DNA of 64,000 bases, from contig CAXBIS010000004.1 in assembly GCA_963975885.1 (NCBI GenBank), positions 124,001 through 188,000 of the forward strand. Reading direction: 5' to 3'. The notes below the pieces were generated by a model that was not told the DNA's origin, ran no database searches, and saw nothing but the letters and a program-made list of their open reading frames with translations. Positions 17,585 through 26,228 of this stretch are shown here, in pieces. Within the stretch, counting starts at the first letter, position 1, and each line of letters begins with the position of its first letter. The stretch comes from Pseudazoarcus sp963975885. Lineage in GTDB: Bacteria > Pseudomonadota > Gammaproteobacteria > Burkholderiales > Rhodocyclaceae. The translations under genes were made by a program, and so were the position numbers.

Positions 17585-17718
17585 GTCGGGCGGAGTGTGT
17601 CGGAATTCGCTTCGCCCATCCCACCTACGACAATGGCGTAGGGCGGATTAGGGTAGCGTAATCCGCCGTATGGATGGCCAATACGGCGCAATGCGCTTCG
17701 CTTATTGGCGCCCTACGC
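17581..17718. repeat. REP-like palindromic repeat cluster
   Basis: Two nested hairpins follow the xdhC stop. One is GTAGGT...ACCTAC (17581-17628). The other runs from GCGTAGGGC (17636-17644) to GCCCTACGC (17710-17718) and contains GCGGATTA...TAATCCGC inside. The GTAGGGCGGATTA...TAATCCGCC style is common in dispersed intergenic elements of proteobacteria. It also separates two convergent operons and may act as a terminator. Confidence 0.6.
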
Positions 17719-17789
17719 TCTGAAACCCGCGTCTTCATCGAATCAGCGTTTCCTGAATGGGGTAAACAGCGTGTTCATGGCGGCTGTGG

Positions 17790-19250
17790 TCAGGCTGTGG
17801 GCACGACACCGACGTTCTGATAGATGTGCTTCACCTCGGTGAAGTCGTGGATGGCGTCGTAGCCGTGCAGCCGCCCCAGGCCGCTGCGACGGTAACCGCC
17901 CGTTTCGGCCTCGGCGAAGAGCTTGTTGTGGTCATTGATCCACACCGTGCCGTTGCGCAGCGCGCGGGCCACGCGCATCGCACGCGCGCCGTCGTGCGTC
18001 CATACACTGGCCGACAGGCCGAACTCGCTGTGGTTGGCGCGCGCGACCGCGTCGCGCTCGTCTTCGAAACTCTCCAGCACAAGAAAGGGGCCGAAGATCT
18101 CGTCCTGCACGAAGAAGGCCGAGGTGTCGCGGTGGAAGACCAGCGACGGCGCCATGAAGTGACCCGTCGCCGGCGCGTCGGCGGGACGCCCGCCGGACAG
18201 CAGCACTTCGTCGGCCGCATCGAGCGCAGCGGCGACGCGCTCGCCCACATGGGCATGCGCGGCCGCGTCGATGAGCGGACCGATGTGCGCGCCCTCGCTC
18301 TCGCCCGGCGCGATGCGCAGCGAACGCAATGCGCTACCCAGCGCGACCTTCATCTCGCCGAGACGTGCCGCGTGCACCAGCACGCGCCGTGCCGCCGTGC
18401 ATTGCTGGCCGGAAATGATGGTCGCCGCGGCGGCCAGTTTCGGCGCCACCTCGGCGATGTCGGCATCCTCGAAGACCAGACAGGCGGATTTTCCGCCCAA
18501 CTCGAGCGAGAGCTTTTTCATCGTCGGCGCAGCGTCGGCCATGATGCGCTGGCCGACCGCGTTCGAGCCGGTGAAGCTGAGTACGTCGACTTCGGGTGAT
18601 GCGACCAGGGTCTGCGCGACCGCATGCCCCGTTTCGCTGACGAGATTCATGACGCCGGGCGGCAACGTGTCGACGGCCGTCAGTTCGGCCACGACGGCGG
18701 CGGTGATCAGCGCCGTCTGCGGCGCCGGCTTGACCACGGCGGTGCAGCCGCAGGCAAGCGCCGGCGCGAGCGAGCGCACCAGCAGCACCACCGGCGCGTT
18801 CCACGGCACGATGATGCCGGCCACGCCGGCCGGTTCGCGCAGCATCGTCGAATACGCGCCCGGCTCCACTTCCAGCACGTGCCCCGGCAGGTGACGGGCC
18901 AGACCGGCGTAGTAGCGCACCTCGGAGATCGCGCCGGCGATCTCGCCGCGCGACTGCGCCAGCACCTTGCCGTTCTCCTGTGTCAGCAGTCGAGCCAGGG
19001 CGTCCGCGCGGGCCGCGAGCCGGTCCGCCCAGGCCAGCAGCACGGCCTGGCGGGTGCGTGGCGCCTGCGCCCAGTCGGGGCGCTCGAAGGCGCGTCGGGC
19101 AGCGGCGATGGCGGCCTGGGCGTCGATTGCGTCGGAATCGGCGAAGCGACCGATCACGTCACCGCTCGACGGGTTTCGCGCGCCCGCGTGGCGGTCGTCG
19201 GTGGCGGGCTGCCAGCGGCCGTCGATGTGGTTGAGCGCCTCGCTGATCAT
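17790..19250 (-). CDS. Aldehyde dehydrogenase (possible furfural-type oxidation)
   Basis: A 486-residue NAD(P)-dependent aldehyde dehydrogenase with VPWNAPV, the general base Glu250 in LELGGKSA and the nucleophile Cys284 in GQQCTAARR. The length is normal. Its ATG overlaps the stop of the UbiD gene, so the two are one operon. In this setting it would oxidise an aldehyde such as furfural or 5-formyl-furoate to the acid. The substrate is inferred from position only. Confidence 0.87.
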   Translation of the reverse strand: MISEALNHIDGRWQPATDDRHAGARNPSSGDVIGRFADSDAIDAQAAIAAARRAFERPDWAQAPRTRQAVLLAWADRLAARADALARLLTQENGKVLAQSRGEIAGAISEVRYYAGLARHLPGHVLEVEPGAYSTMLREPAGVAGIIVPWNAPVVLLVRSLAPALACGCTAVVKPAPQTALITAAVVAELTAVDTLPPGVMNLVSETGHAVAQTLVASPEVDVLSFTGSNAVGQRIMADAAPTMKKLSLELGGKSACLVFEDADIAEVAPKLAAAATIISGQQCTAARRVLVHAARLGEMKVALGSALRSLRIAPGESEGAHIGPLIDAAAHAHVGERVAAALDAADEVLLSGGRPADAPATGHFMAPSLVFHRDTSAFFVQDEIFGPFLVLESFEDERDAVARANHSEFGLSASVWTHDGARAMRVARALRNGTVWINDHNKLFAEAETGGYRRSGLGRLHGYDAIHDFTEVKHIYQNVGVVPTA

Positions 19251-20701
19251 CGCTCGGCCAGTGGCGTGCCGGTCAGCGCGTCGGTGCCGGTAGCCGAGAC
19301 GACTTCGTCGAGGTCGATCTCGCGCTCGCCGGGGATGCGCACGCGTGTGAACACGTGCTCGGACGAGGTCAGTGGCTTGGTTGCATCCAGTCCCATCTTG
19401 GCGCCGAAGCCCTGCCAGTGGGGCGGCGGCTTGTTGCCCTCGAAGCCGACGGTGGTGGAGGGGTCGAGCGCCGAGCCCTGGGCGCCGGCCACGACGACCA
19501 GGTCCCGGTCGGCCTGGAAGCGCGTGGCCACCGCCCATTCGACTTCGAGCGGGTTGTGCACGTCGACGTCGTCGTCGACCACGATCACCTGCTTGACGTC
19601 ATAGTGGCCGCCGAAGGCGCCGAGAATGACGTTCTTGGCCTGGCCCTCGCGGTTCTTCTTCATCTGCACGAACAGGTGATAGCGACCCACGCCGCCGATC
19701 GACAGATGCACGTCGGTCACGTTCGGAAAACTGCGCTGCAGATGGGCCAGCAGCGTGGCTTCGCGCGGAATCGAGCCGAGCAACAGGTGCTCCATCTCGG
19801 CCGGGATGATGGTGTGGAAAATCGGGTCGTGACGGTGGGTGACGGCGTCGATGGCGATGACCTCGCGCTCTTCGCGCGCACTGTAGTACTTGGGAAACTC
19901 GCCGAAGGGGCCTTCCGGACTGCGCTCCCCAGGCAGCAGACGACCCTCGATGACGATCTCGGCGTTGGCTGGCACGCGCACCTCGTTGGTGACGCACTTG
20001 GCTACCGGCAGCGGCTGGCCATGCAGCGCGCCGGCGATCTCGAGTTCGTCGAAGTCGAGCGCGGCGATGGCCTGCGAGGAAAGCGCGGTGAGCGGATCGA
20101 CACCGATCGCGACGGCGACTTCGAGCGCGTCGCCGGCGGCCTCGGCTGCCTGGAAGAAGGCGAACAGGTGACGCGGCAGGATCAGGATGCCGAGACGGTC
20201 CGGCCCGCTGATCTGGATGCGGTTGATCGACACGTTCTGCACGCCGGTGCGCGGGTTGCGCGCGATCACCAGCCCGGCCGTGATATAGGGGCCGTAGTCA
20301 TGCTCGCTATGGGTCGGGATGGGCAGCAGATCGAGGATGTCCTGACCGCCGCCGCGAAAGTCGTGGATGACCTGACGGCACAGCGCGGCCGCATCGCCGA
20401 CCTCTTGCCATGGAACAGGATGCTCCGCCGCGTCGCGAAAGCGCGCCAGCAGTTCGCTGCCCGATACGCCCATGGCCTCGGCGATCCACTCGCGCCGCGA
20501 CATGAAGCCTGACACCACCGGCATGGCATGATCGCCCGGCGCCAGAAACAGTGCGGCCTGCCGTCCGTCGAGTCGCTTGGCGATGGCGGCCAGTTCGTGT
20601 TCGAGCGAGACCGGCTTGCGGATCGCGGCCAGGCGGTCGGTCGCGGCAAGGTGACGCAGCCAGGCGCGCAGATCGCGCCACGGTGTCGGTTCGGTAGTCA
20701 T
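19247..20701 (-). CDS. hmfF: UbiD-family decarboxylase (2,5-furandicarboxylate decarboxylase-like)
   Basis: A 484-residue UbiD-family enzyme. The R-E-E catalytic set of the family is visible as Arg161 (VSINRIQISG) and Glu263 with Glu268 (EGPFGEF). The family uses prenylated FMN, made by UbiX, for reversible decarboxylation of aromatic or alpha,beta-unsaturated acids. In hmf clusters HmfF turns 2,5-furandicarboxylate into 2-furoate, the acid handled by HmfDABCE. Its partner HmfG lies 12 kb away. It diverges from the transporter genes across a 345 bp region rich in operator-like repeats. Confidence 0.82.
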   Translation of the reverse strand: MTTEPTPWRDLRAWLRHLAATDRLAAIRKPVSLEHELAAIAKRLDGRQAALFLAPGDHAMPVVSGFMSRREWIAEAMGVSGSELLARFRDAAEHPVPWQEVGDAAALCRQVIHDFRGGGQDILDLLPIPTHSEHDYGPYITAGLVIARNPRTGVQNVSINRIQISGPDRLGILILPRHLFAFFQAAEAAGDALEVAVAIGVDPLTALSSQAIAALDFDELEIAGALHGQPLPVAKCVTNEVRVPANAEIVIEGRLLPGERSPEGPFGEFPKYYSAREEREVIAIDAVTHRHDPIFHTIIPAEMEHLLLGSIPREATLLAHLQRSFPNVTDVHLSIGGVGRYHLFVQMKKNREGQAKNVILGAFGGHYDVKQVIVVDDDVDVHNPLEVEWAVATRFQADRDLVVVAGAQGSALDPSTTVGFEGNKPPPHWQGFGAKMGLDATKPLTSSEHVFTRVRIPGEREIDLDEVVSATGTDALTGTPLAER

Positions 20702-20755
20702 GGGGCTCCCCCGTGAGCGTGTTTAGCCGAATATACGTCGCCGTGCCACGCGTGC

Positions 20756-20790
20756 GCTTACCCTGCGATCCCGGTGTTTACCCTGGAGTC
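20756..20790 (-). promoter_or_regulatory. Candidate operator pair facing hmfF
   Basis: GCTTACCCTG (from 20756) and GTTTACCCTGGAGTC (from 20776) start 20 bp apart. The second is the exact reverse complement of the 15-mer before hmfA. The pair lies 55-90 bp upstream of the hmfF start on the minus strand. Confidence 0.65.
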
Positions 20791-20821
20791 GGATCGCGCT
20801 GTACGGGACGCCCCGCACAAT

Positions 20822-20857
20822 CAGACTCATTGGTAATTGGCGCGATCCACTGGTAAC
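20822..20857 (+). promoter_or_regulatory. Candidate operator pair, middle of the divergent region
   Basis: CAGACTCATTGGTAA is followed by CACTGGTAA, with GGTAA at 20832 and 20852, again 20 bp apart. It is weaker than the other sites but has the same spacing and orientation as the hmfA site. Confidence 0.55.
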
Positions 20858-20930
20858 GCGCGCGGCCGACGCTGCGCATAAATTACGCTTGAGGATCGTC
20901 CGGGCTTGCGCAGGGGTAGGGCGAACATTC

Positions 20931-20946
20931 GGATTCCAGGGTAAGC
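20931..20946 (+). promoter_or_regulatory. Candidate operator half-site before the TRAP genes
   Basis: GGATTCCAGGGTAAGC matches the GACTCCAGGGTAAAC motif at most positions and faces the transporter gene about 100 bp away. No second half-site sits exactly 20 bp away; a weak GGTAGG lies 25 bp upstream. Confidence 0.5.
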
Positions 20947-21046
20947 GCCGGCGCGTTCCGGGCGCTAGCCTGCCGGCTGAAGAGGTCCTGATGGTGGCGC
21001 GTCCACGATTGTCCTGAGCGGCAAGCTCGTCCGCAAAGAGGAGTCG

Positions 21047-22984
21047 ATGAAGTCATTCCTGAATCCGGCGGCGCTGATTGCGCTCGGTTGGTCGGTATTC
21101 CAGATCTGGATGGCCTGGGGTACGCCGATGAATCTCATCGCGGCCGTGCCGGTGCACGTGATGTTCGCCGTCGCGCTGACCTTCGTCACCCAGCCGCTGA
21201 TTGCGGGCAGTATGGGCCGGCCGAGCGTCGGGCGGGCGCTCGACTATGCCTGCGTCGCCCTGGCGGTGGCGATCGCCGCTTACTTCCTGACGCAGGAAGG
21301 GCGGCTGACCACGCGCATCGCATCGGTCGACCCCTTGATGACTTCGGACTACGTGGTCGGCGTGCTGACCCTGCTGCTGGTCATCGAGTCCGTGCGACGC
21401 GCACTGGGCTGGGGGCTGACCATCGTGATCCTGGTGTTCCTGGTCTATCAATTCATCGGCCCCTTCCTGCGCAGCGTTCCCCTGCTCGAGACGATCGCAC
21501 ACCGTGGCCAGCCGACGATGCGTTTCGCCGAATACTTCTTCGACATGCAGATCCTGCAGAACGAGGGCGTGTTCGGCATTCCCAGCGTGGTGTCCTACAC
21601 GCAGGTGTTCTATTTCCTGCTGTTCGGTGCCTTTCTCGAACGTTTCGGCGGGGGCAAGCTGTTTATCGACCTGTCGATCCTGCTGGTGGGGCGTTTTCGT
21701 GGCGGCATGGCCAAGGTGTCGATCATCTCGTCGACACTGTTTGGTGCGGTCAGCGGCAGCGCGACGGCCAATGCGGCGGTCATGGGCACACTGACGATTC
21801 CGGCGATGAAGCGCTCCGGCATGAAGGCCGAGGAAGCCGCCGCGGTCGAGGCCAGCTCGTCGACCGGTGGGCAGTTGATGCCACCGGTGATGGGTGCGGC
21901 GGCTTTCCTGATCGCGCAGTTCATGGGCGTGCCCTATCGCGATGTGGCGATTGCGGGGCTTCTGCCGGCACTGTTGTTCTATGTCGCGCTGTACTTCGTC
22001 ATCGACGCGATGGCGCGCAAGCGCAATTACCGCGGCCTGGAGCGTCACGAGATCGAAGTCGGCTGGCCGGATGTGTTCCGTCGCCTGTACCTTTTCGCGC
22101 CGGTGGTGTGGCTGGTGTGGCAGATCATGATCGGTCGCGCGCTCAGCTCGGCCACGCTGGAGGCGGTGATCCTCACGATGGTCCTGGCGGTCCTGACCAA
22201 CGCCGTCGTCGCGCTGCGCGAAGGTGGTCTGCGTGCCGTGCTGCCGGCGGCATGGTCGGTGTTCCCCGAGTCGGTGCGTGCGCTCGAGAACGGCGGTCGC
22301 GCGGCGGTCGCCGTGGCGATTCCGTGCGCGGGCGCGGGCATCGTGGTCGGCATCGCGTCGATGACCAACCTGGGGCTGACCTTCGGCGGCTTCGTGTCGC
22401 TGCTCTCCGGCGGCATGCTGATTCCGGCGCTGCTCATCATCATGATCATGGTGCTGATCATGGGCATGGGCATGCCGACCACCGCGGCCTACATCATGGG
22501 TGCCGTGCTGGCGATTCCCGCGCTCGACATGCTCGAGGTGAATCTGCTCTCGGCGCATTTCTTCGTGCTGTATTTCGCGGCGCTGTCGATGGTCACGCCG
22601 CCCGTGGCGCTGGCCGCCTTCGTCGCCGGCGGCATCGCCAAGGCCGACGTCTGGCAGACCGGCCTGTACGCCTTCCGCTTCAGCCTTGCCGGCTTCATCG
22701 TCGCCTTCGCGCTGGTGCTCAGCCCGGCCCTGCTGATGGTCGGCGAGTGGGAGCGCATCGTGCTCGCAACCGTAACCGCCGCACTGGGTTGTTACGTGCT
22801 CGCGGCCTGCGTGGCCGGCTATCTGCGCCGTAACAACACCCTGATCGAGAACCTGTTGTTGTTCGCGGCCGCCTGTCTGTTGATCGCACCGATCATGCAG
22901 GCGTCGGCAAGCGGTCTGATTCTTTTTGTGGCCGTGTGGCTGTGGCAGGGACGCCAGCTGCGCACGACGGCCATCGCACCGTAG
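21047..22984 (+). CDS. TRAP transporter permease, fused small and large subunits
   Basis: A 645-residue integral membrane protein of the TRAP 4TM/12TM fusion type, with many hydrophobic segments across its length. The large-subunit motifs include GAVSGSATANAAVMGTLTIP, ASSSTGGQLMPPVMGAAAF and MGMGMPTTAAYI. TRAP transporters take up organic acids using ion gradients. The fused form normally works with a TAXI receptor, which is the next gene. A uptake role for 2-furoate or furandicarboxylate is inferred from the shared operator and neighbouring catabolic genes. Confidence 0.92.
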   Translation: MKSFLNPAALIALGWSVFQIWMAWGTPMNLIAAVPVHVMFAVALTFVTQPLIAGSMGRPSVGRALDYACVALAVAIAAYFLTQEGRLTTRIASVDPLMTSDYVVGVLTLLLVIESVRRALGWGLTIVILVFLVYQFIGPFLRSVPLLETIAHRGQPTMRFAEYFFDMQILQNEGVFGIPSVVSYTQVFYFLLFGAFLERFGGGKLFIDLSILLVGRFRGGMAKVSIISSTLFGAVSGSATANAAVMGTLTIPAMKRSGMKAEEAAAVEASSSTGGQLMPPVMGAAAFLIAQFMGVPYRDVAIAGLLPALLFYVALYFVIDAMARKRNYRGLERHEIEVGWPDVFRRLYLFAPVVWLVWQIMIGRALSSATLEAVILTMVLAVLTNAVVALREGGLRAVLPAAWSVFPESVRALENGGRAAVAVAIPCAGAGIVVGIASMTNLGLTFGGFVSLLSGGMLIPALLIIMIMVLIMGMGMPTTAAYIMGAVLAIPALDMLEVNLLSAHFFVLYFAALSMVTPPVALAAFVAGGIAKADVWQTGLYAFRFSLAGFIVAFALVLSPALLMVGEWERIVLATVTAALGCYVLAACVAGYLRRNNTLIENLLLFAAACLLIAPIMQASASGLILFVAVWLWQGRQLRTTAIAP

Positions 22985-23029
22985 TCATCATGCCGGCGCA
23001 GACCGGTCAACCACGAGGAGGTAGACGAC

Positions 23030-24025
23030 ATGTTCCACACAATGCGCAAGCACATCACCGGACTGGCCATCATGGCCACCCTCGCCGTACCGGGACTTTC
23101 GGTCGCGGCTGGGCCGGCGGAGATCCGCTTCGCCGCGGCGCCGACAGGCAGCACCTGGTACGCCTACGCGGGTGCTTTCCGTGCGGCCGCCCTCGAAACC
23201 CTGCCCCAAGGCTCGGCGGTCGAAATCATGAATACGCCAATGGCCATCGCCAACACCAAACTGCTCCACGGTGAGCGTGCCGACATGGGCATGATCTTCC
23301 CGCCGGTGGCGAGCTGGGCGACGCAGGCCTTCGGTCCGTTCGACGCCAAGGTCGACAACGTGCGCGGCCTGGTCGGCGGCGTCGACGAGTACTTCCAGCG
23401 CATTACGGTGCAGAAGGACTTTCCGCTCGAGTCGCTGGCCGACATCAAGGCCAAGAAGATCGCCGTGCGCATCGGTACGGGCCCGCAGGGCAGCCTCAAC
23501 GAGTACATCGCTCGCCTGATCCTGGCCGCCAATGATCTGACCTACGAGGACATCGAGAAACTCGGTGGCAGCGTGACGATGAACGGCTTCGGTGTGCTGC
23601 GCAACGAGTTCGGCGACGGTCGCATCGACATGATCATCGGCATCACGACCGAGGGTCACCCGAACACGGCGCAACTGTCGATCGCGCCGGGTCACCGTTT
23701 CCTGAGCCTGAGCGACAAGGCGGTCAAGTACCTGCAGGAATACGGCTTCCAGCCCGCGACGATGCCCGCGAACATGTTCGAGGGGCAGATCGAGCCGGTG
23801 GCGGGCGTGGGTTTCCCGACCTCGCTGTATGTGACCCAGTCGATGTCCGACGAGCACGCCTATCTGCTTACCAAGGGCATCATGGAATCGCGTGAGAGCC
23901 TGATGCGCCAGTTCGGTTCGATGCGCAACTGGAAGCCGGAGGATTCAGCCTCGATGGAAGCGCTGCAGATGCCGCTGCATCCGGGCGCCGAGCGCTACTA
24001 CCGTGAAGCCGGTCTGCTGAAGTGA
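23030..24025 (+). CDS. TAXI-family TRAP solute-binding protein
   Basis: A 331-residue periplasmic receptor with a signal peptide ending near residue 27 (VPGLSVAAG). The TAXI start is IRFAAAPTGSTWYAYAGAF, and KKIAVRIGTGPQGSLNEYIARLIL follows in the middle. It lies 45 bp after the permease with GAGGAGG upstream of the ATG, and it should capture the substrate for that permease. Its stop overlaps the start of the ThDP enzyme gene (GTGA). Confidence 0.92.
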   Translation: MFHTMRKHITGLAIMATLAVPGLSVAAGPAEIRFAAAPTGSTWYAYAGAFRAAALETLPQGSAVEIMNTPMAIANTKLLHGERADMGMIFPPVASWATQAFGPFDAKVDNVRGLVGGVDEYFQRITVQKDFPLESLADIKAKKIAVRIGTGPQGSLNEYIARLILAANDLTYEDIEKLGGSVTMNGFGVLRNEFGDGRIDMIIGITTEGHPNTAQLSIAPGHRFLSLSDKAVKYLQEYGFQPATMPANMFEGQIEPVAGVGFPTSLYVTQSMSDEHAYLLTKGIMESRESLMRQFGSMRNWKPEDSASMEALQMPLHPGAERYYREAGLLK

Positions 24026-25662
24026 CGCAGCCGGATGGCGACGGCCGGCGTACGGCCGGCCGGGCGCTGGTCGAGGTGCTCGCTGCCAACGGCGTGCGCC
24101 GCATCTTCGGCGTGCCCGGCGAGAGCTACCTGCCGGTACTCGACGCGCTGGCCGAGCCCGGTGCGCCCGAGTTCATCGTGTGCCGTCACGAAGGTGGCGC
24201 GACCATGATGGCCGAGGCCCACGCCAAGATTACCGGCGTGCCGGGGGTGGCACTCGTTACGCGTGGTCCCGGATCGGCCAATGCCTTCTCCGGCCTGCAT
24301 GTTGCGCGGCAGGATTCGACGCCGCTGCTGCTGCTGGTCGGACAGGTCCCGCGCGACATGCTCGGCCGCGAGGCCTGGCAGGAAGTGAGCGACGCGTGGT
24401 TTTCAGGCGTGGCCAAATGGTGTGCCCACGTCACCGACGCGGCGCGTCTGCCCGAACTGCTCGAGCGTGCGCTGCTGGTAGCGCAGAGCGGACGGCCCGG
24501 GCCGGTCGTGCTGTGTCTGCCGGAGGACATGCTCTACGACAACGTCGAGATGATGGAGCCGCGTGCCGTACGACCGGCGCGACCTGCGCCCGAGGGTGCA
24601 GCGATGCGGGTCATGACGGAGTTGTTGCGCGCCGCCAAACGGCCTTTGATGCTGGTCGGCGGGACCGGCTGGACGGATGACGCGCGTGATCGCATCCAGG
24701 CCTTCGCCGAGCGCGCCCGTGTGCCGGTGGCGTGCGCGTTCCGGCGCCAGGACCGCTTCGACAACGCCCACCCGAACCATGTCGGCGAAGCCGGCCTGGG
24801 CATCAATCCGGCGCTGCGCGAGCGCATCGCGGGCGCCGATCTGGTGCTCGGCGTGGGTACGCGCCTGGGCGACATCGCCACCAGTCACTACGAAAGCCTG
24901 CGGGTGCCGCACCCCCGGCAGCGTCTGGTGCATGTGCATGTCGATGTCGACCAGATCGGCGCCGTCCATCGCCCCGATGTCGGCATCTGTGCCGGTGTGG
25001 CCGAGTTCGCCGCGGCGCTGGATGACGTAACGCCCGATGCGGAGGTGGCCGACGTGCGCAGCGCCTGGCTGGCGGCTGCGCGAGAGGACTACCTGCGCTG
25101 GAGCGAGCCCACGCACCTGCCCGGGAGCGTGCAGTTGGGCAAGATCGTCGCGTGCTTGTCGTCCATGTTGCCCGAGGACGCCGTCGTCACGAACGGCGCG
25201 GGCAACTACACGCTGTGGGTGCAGCGCTTCCATCGCTACCGACGTCTCGGCGGGCAGTTGGCGCCCACCTCGGGATCGATGGGCTACGGCCTGCCGGCAG
25301 CGATCGCGGCCAAGCTTGCCTGTCCGGAGCGCACCGTGGTGTGCTTCGCAGGCGACGGCTGTCTGCAGATGACCGGGCAGGAACTGGCCACGGCGGTTGC
25401 ATACGGTGCGGCGGTGATCGTCGTCGTCGTCAACAACGCGAGTCTCGGCTCCATTCGCATGCATCAGGAGCGCGTCTACGGGCGCCGCTTCGGTACCGAT
25501 CTGCACAACCCGGACTTTCTCGCGCTGGCCACCGCCTATGGGGTGTACGCCCGGCGCGCGGAGGATCTGGACGAATTCGTCGACAGCTTCGAATGGGCAC
25601 GCGGGCTGGGTCGGCCGGCGCTCATCGAACTGCGTCTGGATGCGGCGATTCTCAAGCCCTGA
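24022..25662 (+). CDS. Thiamine-diphosphate enzyme, acetolactate synthase-like
   Basis: A 546-residue protein with three ThDP-enzyme domains: the N-terminal pyrimidine domain with catalytic Glu57 (CRHEGGATMMAEAHAK), a central domain, and a C-terminal cofactor domain with GDGCLQMTGQELATA...VVNN. It starts with GTG overlapping the receptor stop, so it belongs to the transporter operon. The family includes acetolactate synthases, benzoylformate decarboxylases and aldehyde lyases. No ThDP step is part of the furoate route as I know it, so the reaction is open. Confidence 0.82.
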   Translation: MTQPDGDGRRTAGRALVEVLAANGVRRIFGVPGESYLPVLDALAEPGAPEFIVCRHEGGATMMAEAHAKITGVPGVALVTRGPGSANAFSGLHVARQDSTPLLLLVGQVPRDMLGREAWQEVSDAWFSGVAKWCAHVTDAARLPELLERALLVAQSGRPGPVVLCLPEDMLYDNVEMMEPRAVRPARPAPEGAAMRVMTELLRAAKRPLMLVGGTGWTDDARDRIQAFAERARVPVACAFRRQDRFDNAHPNHVGEAGLGINPALRERIAGADLVLGVGTRLGDIATSHYESLRVPHPRQRLVHVHVDVDQIGAVHRPDVGICAGVAEFAAALDDVTPDAEVADVRSAWLAAAREDYLRWSEPTHLPGSVQLGKIVACLSSMLPEDAVVTNGAGNYTLWVQRFHRYRRLGGQLAPTSGSMGYGLPAAIAAKLACPERTVVCFAGDGCLQMTGQELATAVAYGAAVIVVVVNNASLGSIRMHQERVYGRRFGTDLHNPDFLALATAYGVYARRAEDLDEFVDSFEWARGLGRPALIELRLDAAILKP

Positions 25663-25680
25663 ACAGGCAGGGCGCTCGCG

Positions 25681-26214
25681 TCAGCGCGGCTGTTCGCGTT
25701 CGCGCAGGCCGTCGACGCGCAACGGGAGTGGATTGACGTAGCGAAAACCCTGGCCGAGCAGGTGGGCGATTTCGGGGAAGCCGGACGAGATCACGCGCAC
25801 GAAGCCGTGCATGTCGTCCGGCTCGTAGCCGGCCGCGCGCAAGGCGTCGTTGCACATGCGGAACTCGATACCGTCGCGCGCCAGTTCGGCCATGCGATCG
25901 ACGACCGGCTGGTAGGTCTCGTAGTTTTCCTTGGCGAAGGCGCGCAGTTCAGGGCCATGCGTGACGATGACCTTGCGGCCGGCCACGTGCCGCTGGGCGT
26001 TGCGCACGAAACCGTAGAGCACGTGCAGGTCATTCGGGTCGCGGTAGTTGACGTCGAAGACCAGGTCCATCGCCGGGTAGGCTTGCAGGGCGGTCTCGGC
26101 GCTGCCGTAGGGTGCGAACTCCTCGGGCCAGACCGCTGGCGCGCCGGCGCTCAGTGCCACGGCGACGAGTGCCGGCGCGCAGCGGCGCATGCGTGACAGG
26201 GCGGGTAATCTCAT
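25681..26214 (-). CDS. Periplasmic DsrE/F-like protein
   Basis: A 177-residue protein with an N-terminal signal sequence (APALVAVALSAGAPAVW). The body looks like the DsrE/DsrF fold (VFDVNYRDPNDLHVLYGFVRNAQRHVAG, VIVTHGPELRAF, ELARDGIEFRMCNDALRAAG), with one Cys in the place where such proteins often carry a sulfur-handling residue. Several members are linked to sulfur or metalloid metabolism, but function here is not shown. It lies 14 bp after a small unknown gene on the same strand and is probably co-transcribed. A start 24 bases downstream is also possible. Confidence 0.65.
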   Translation of the reverse strand: MRLPALSRMRRCAPALVAVALSAGAPAVWPEEFAPYGSAETALQAYPAMDLVFDVNYRDPNDLHVLYGFVRNAQRHVAGRKVIVTHGPELRAFAKENYETYQPVVDRMAELARDGIEFRMCNDALRAAGYEPDDMHGFVRVISSGFPEIAHLLGQGFRYVNPLPLRVDGLREREQPR

Positions 26215-26228
26215 GGCCGGTGAGCGCG

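Larger units (their letters stand above)
20702..21046. promoter_or_regulatory. Divergent control region between hmfF and the TRAP transporter
   Basis: This 345 bp stretch has no coding frame I would support. It holds three groups of GGTAA-type motifs, listed separately at 20756, 20822 and 20931. The first reads toward hmfF and the other two toward the transporter. The region therefore probably contains both back-to-back promoters. Confidence 0.6.
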
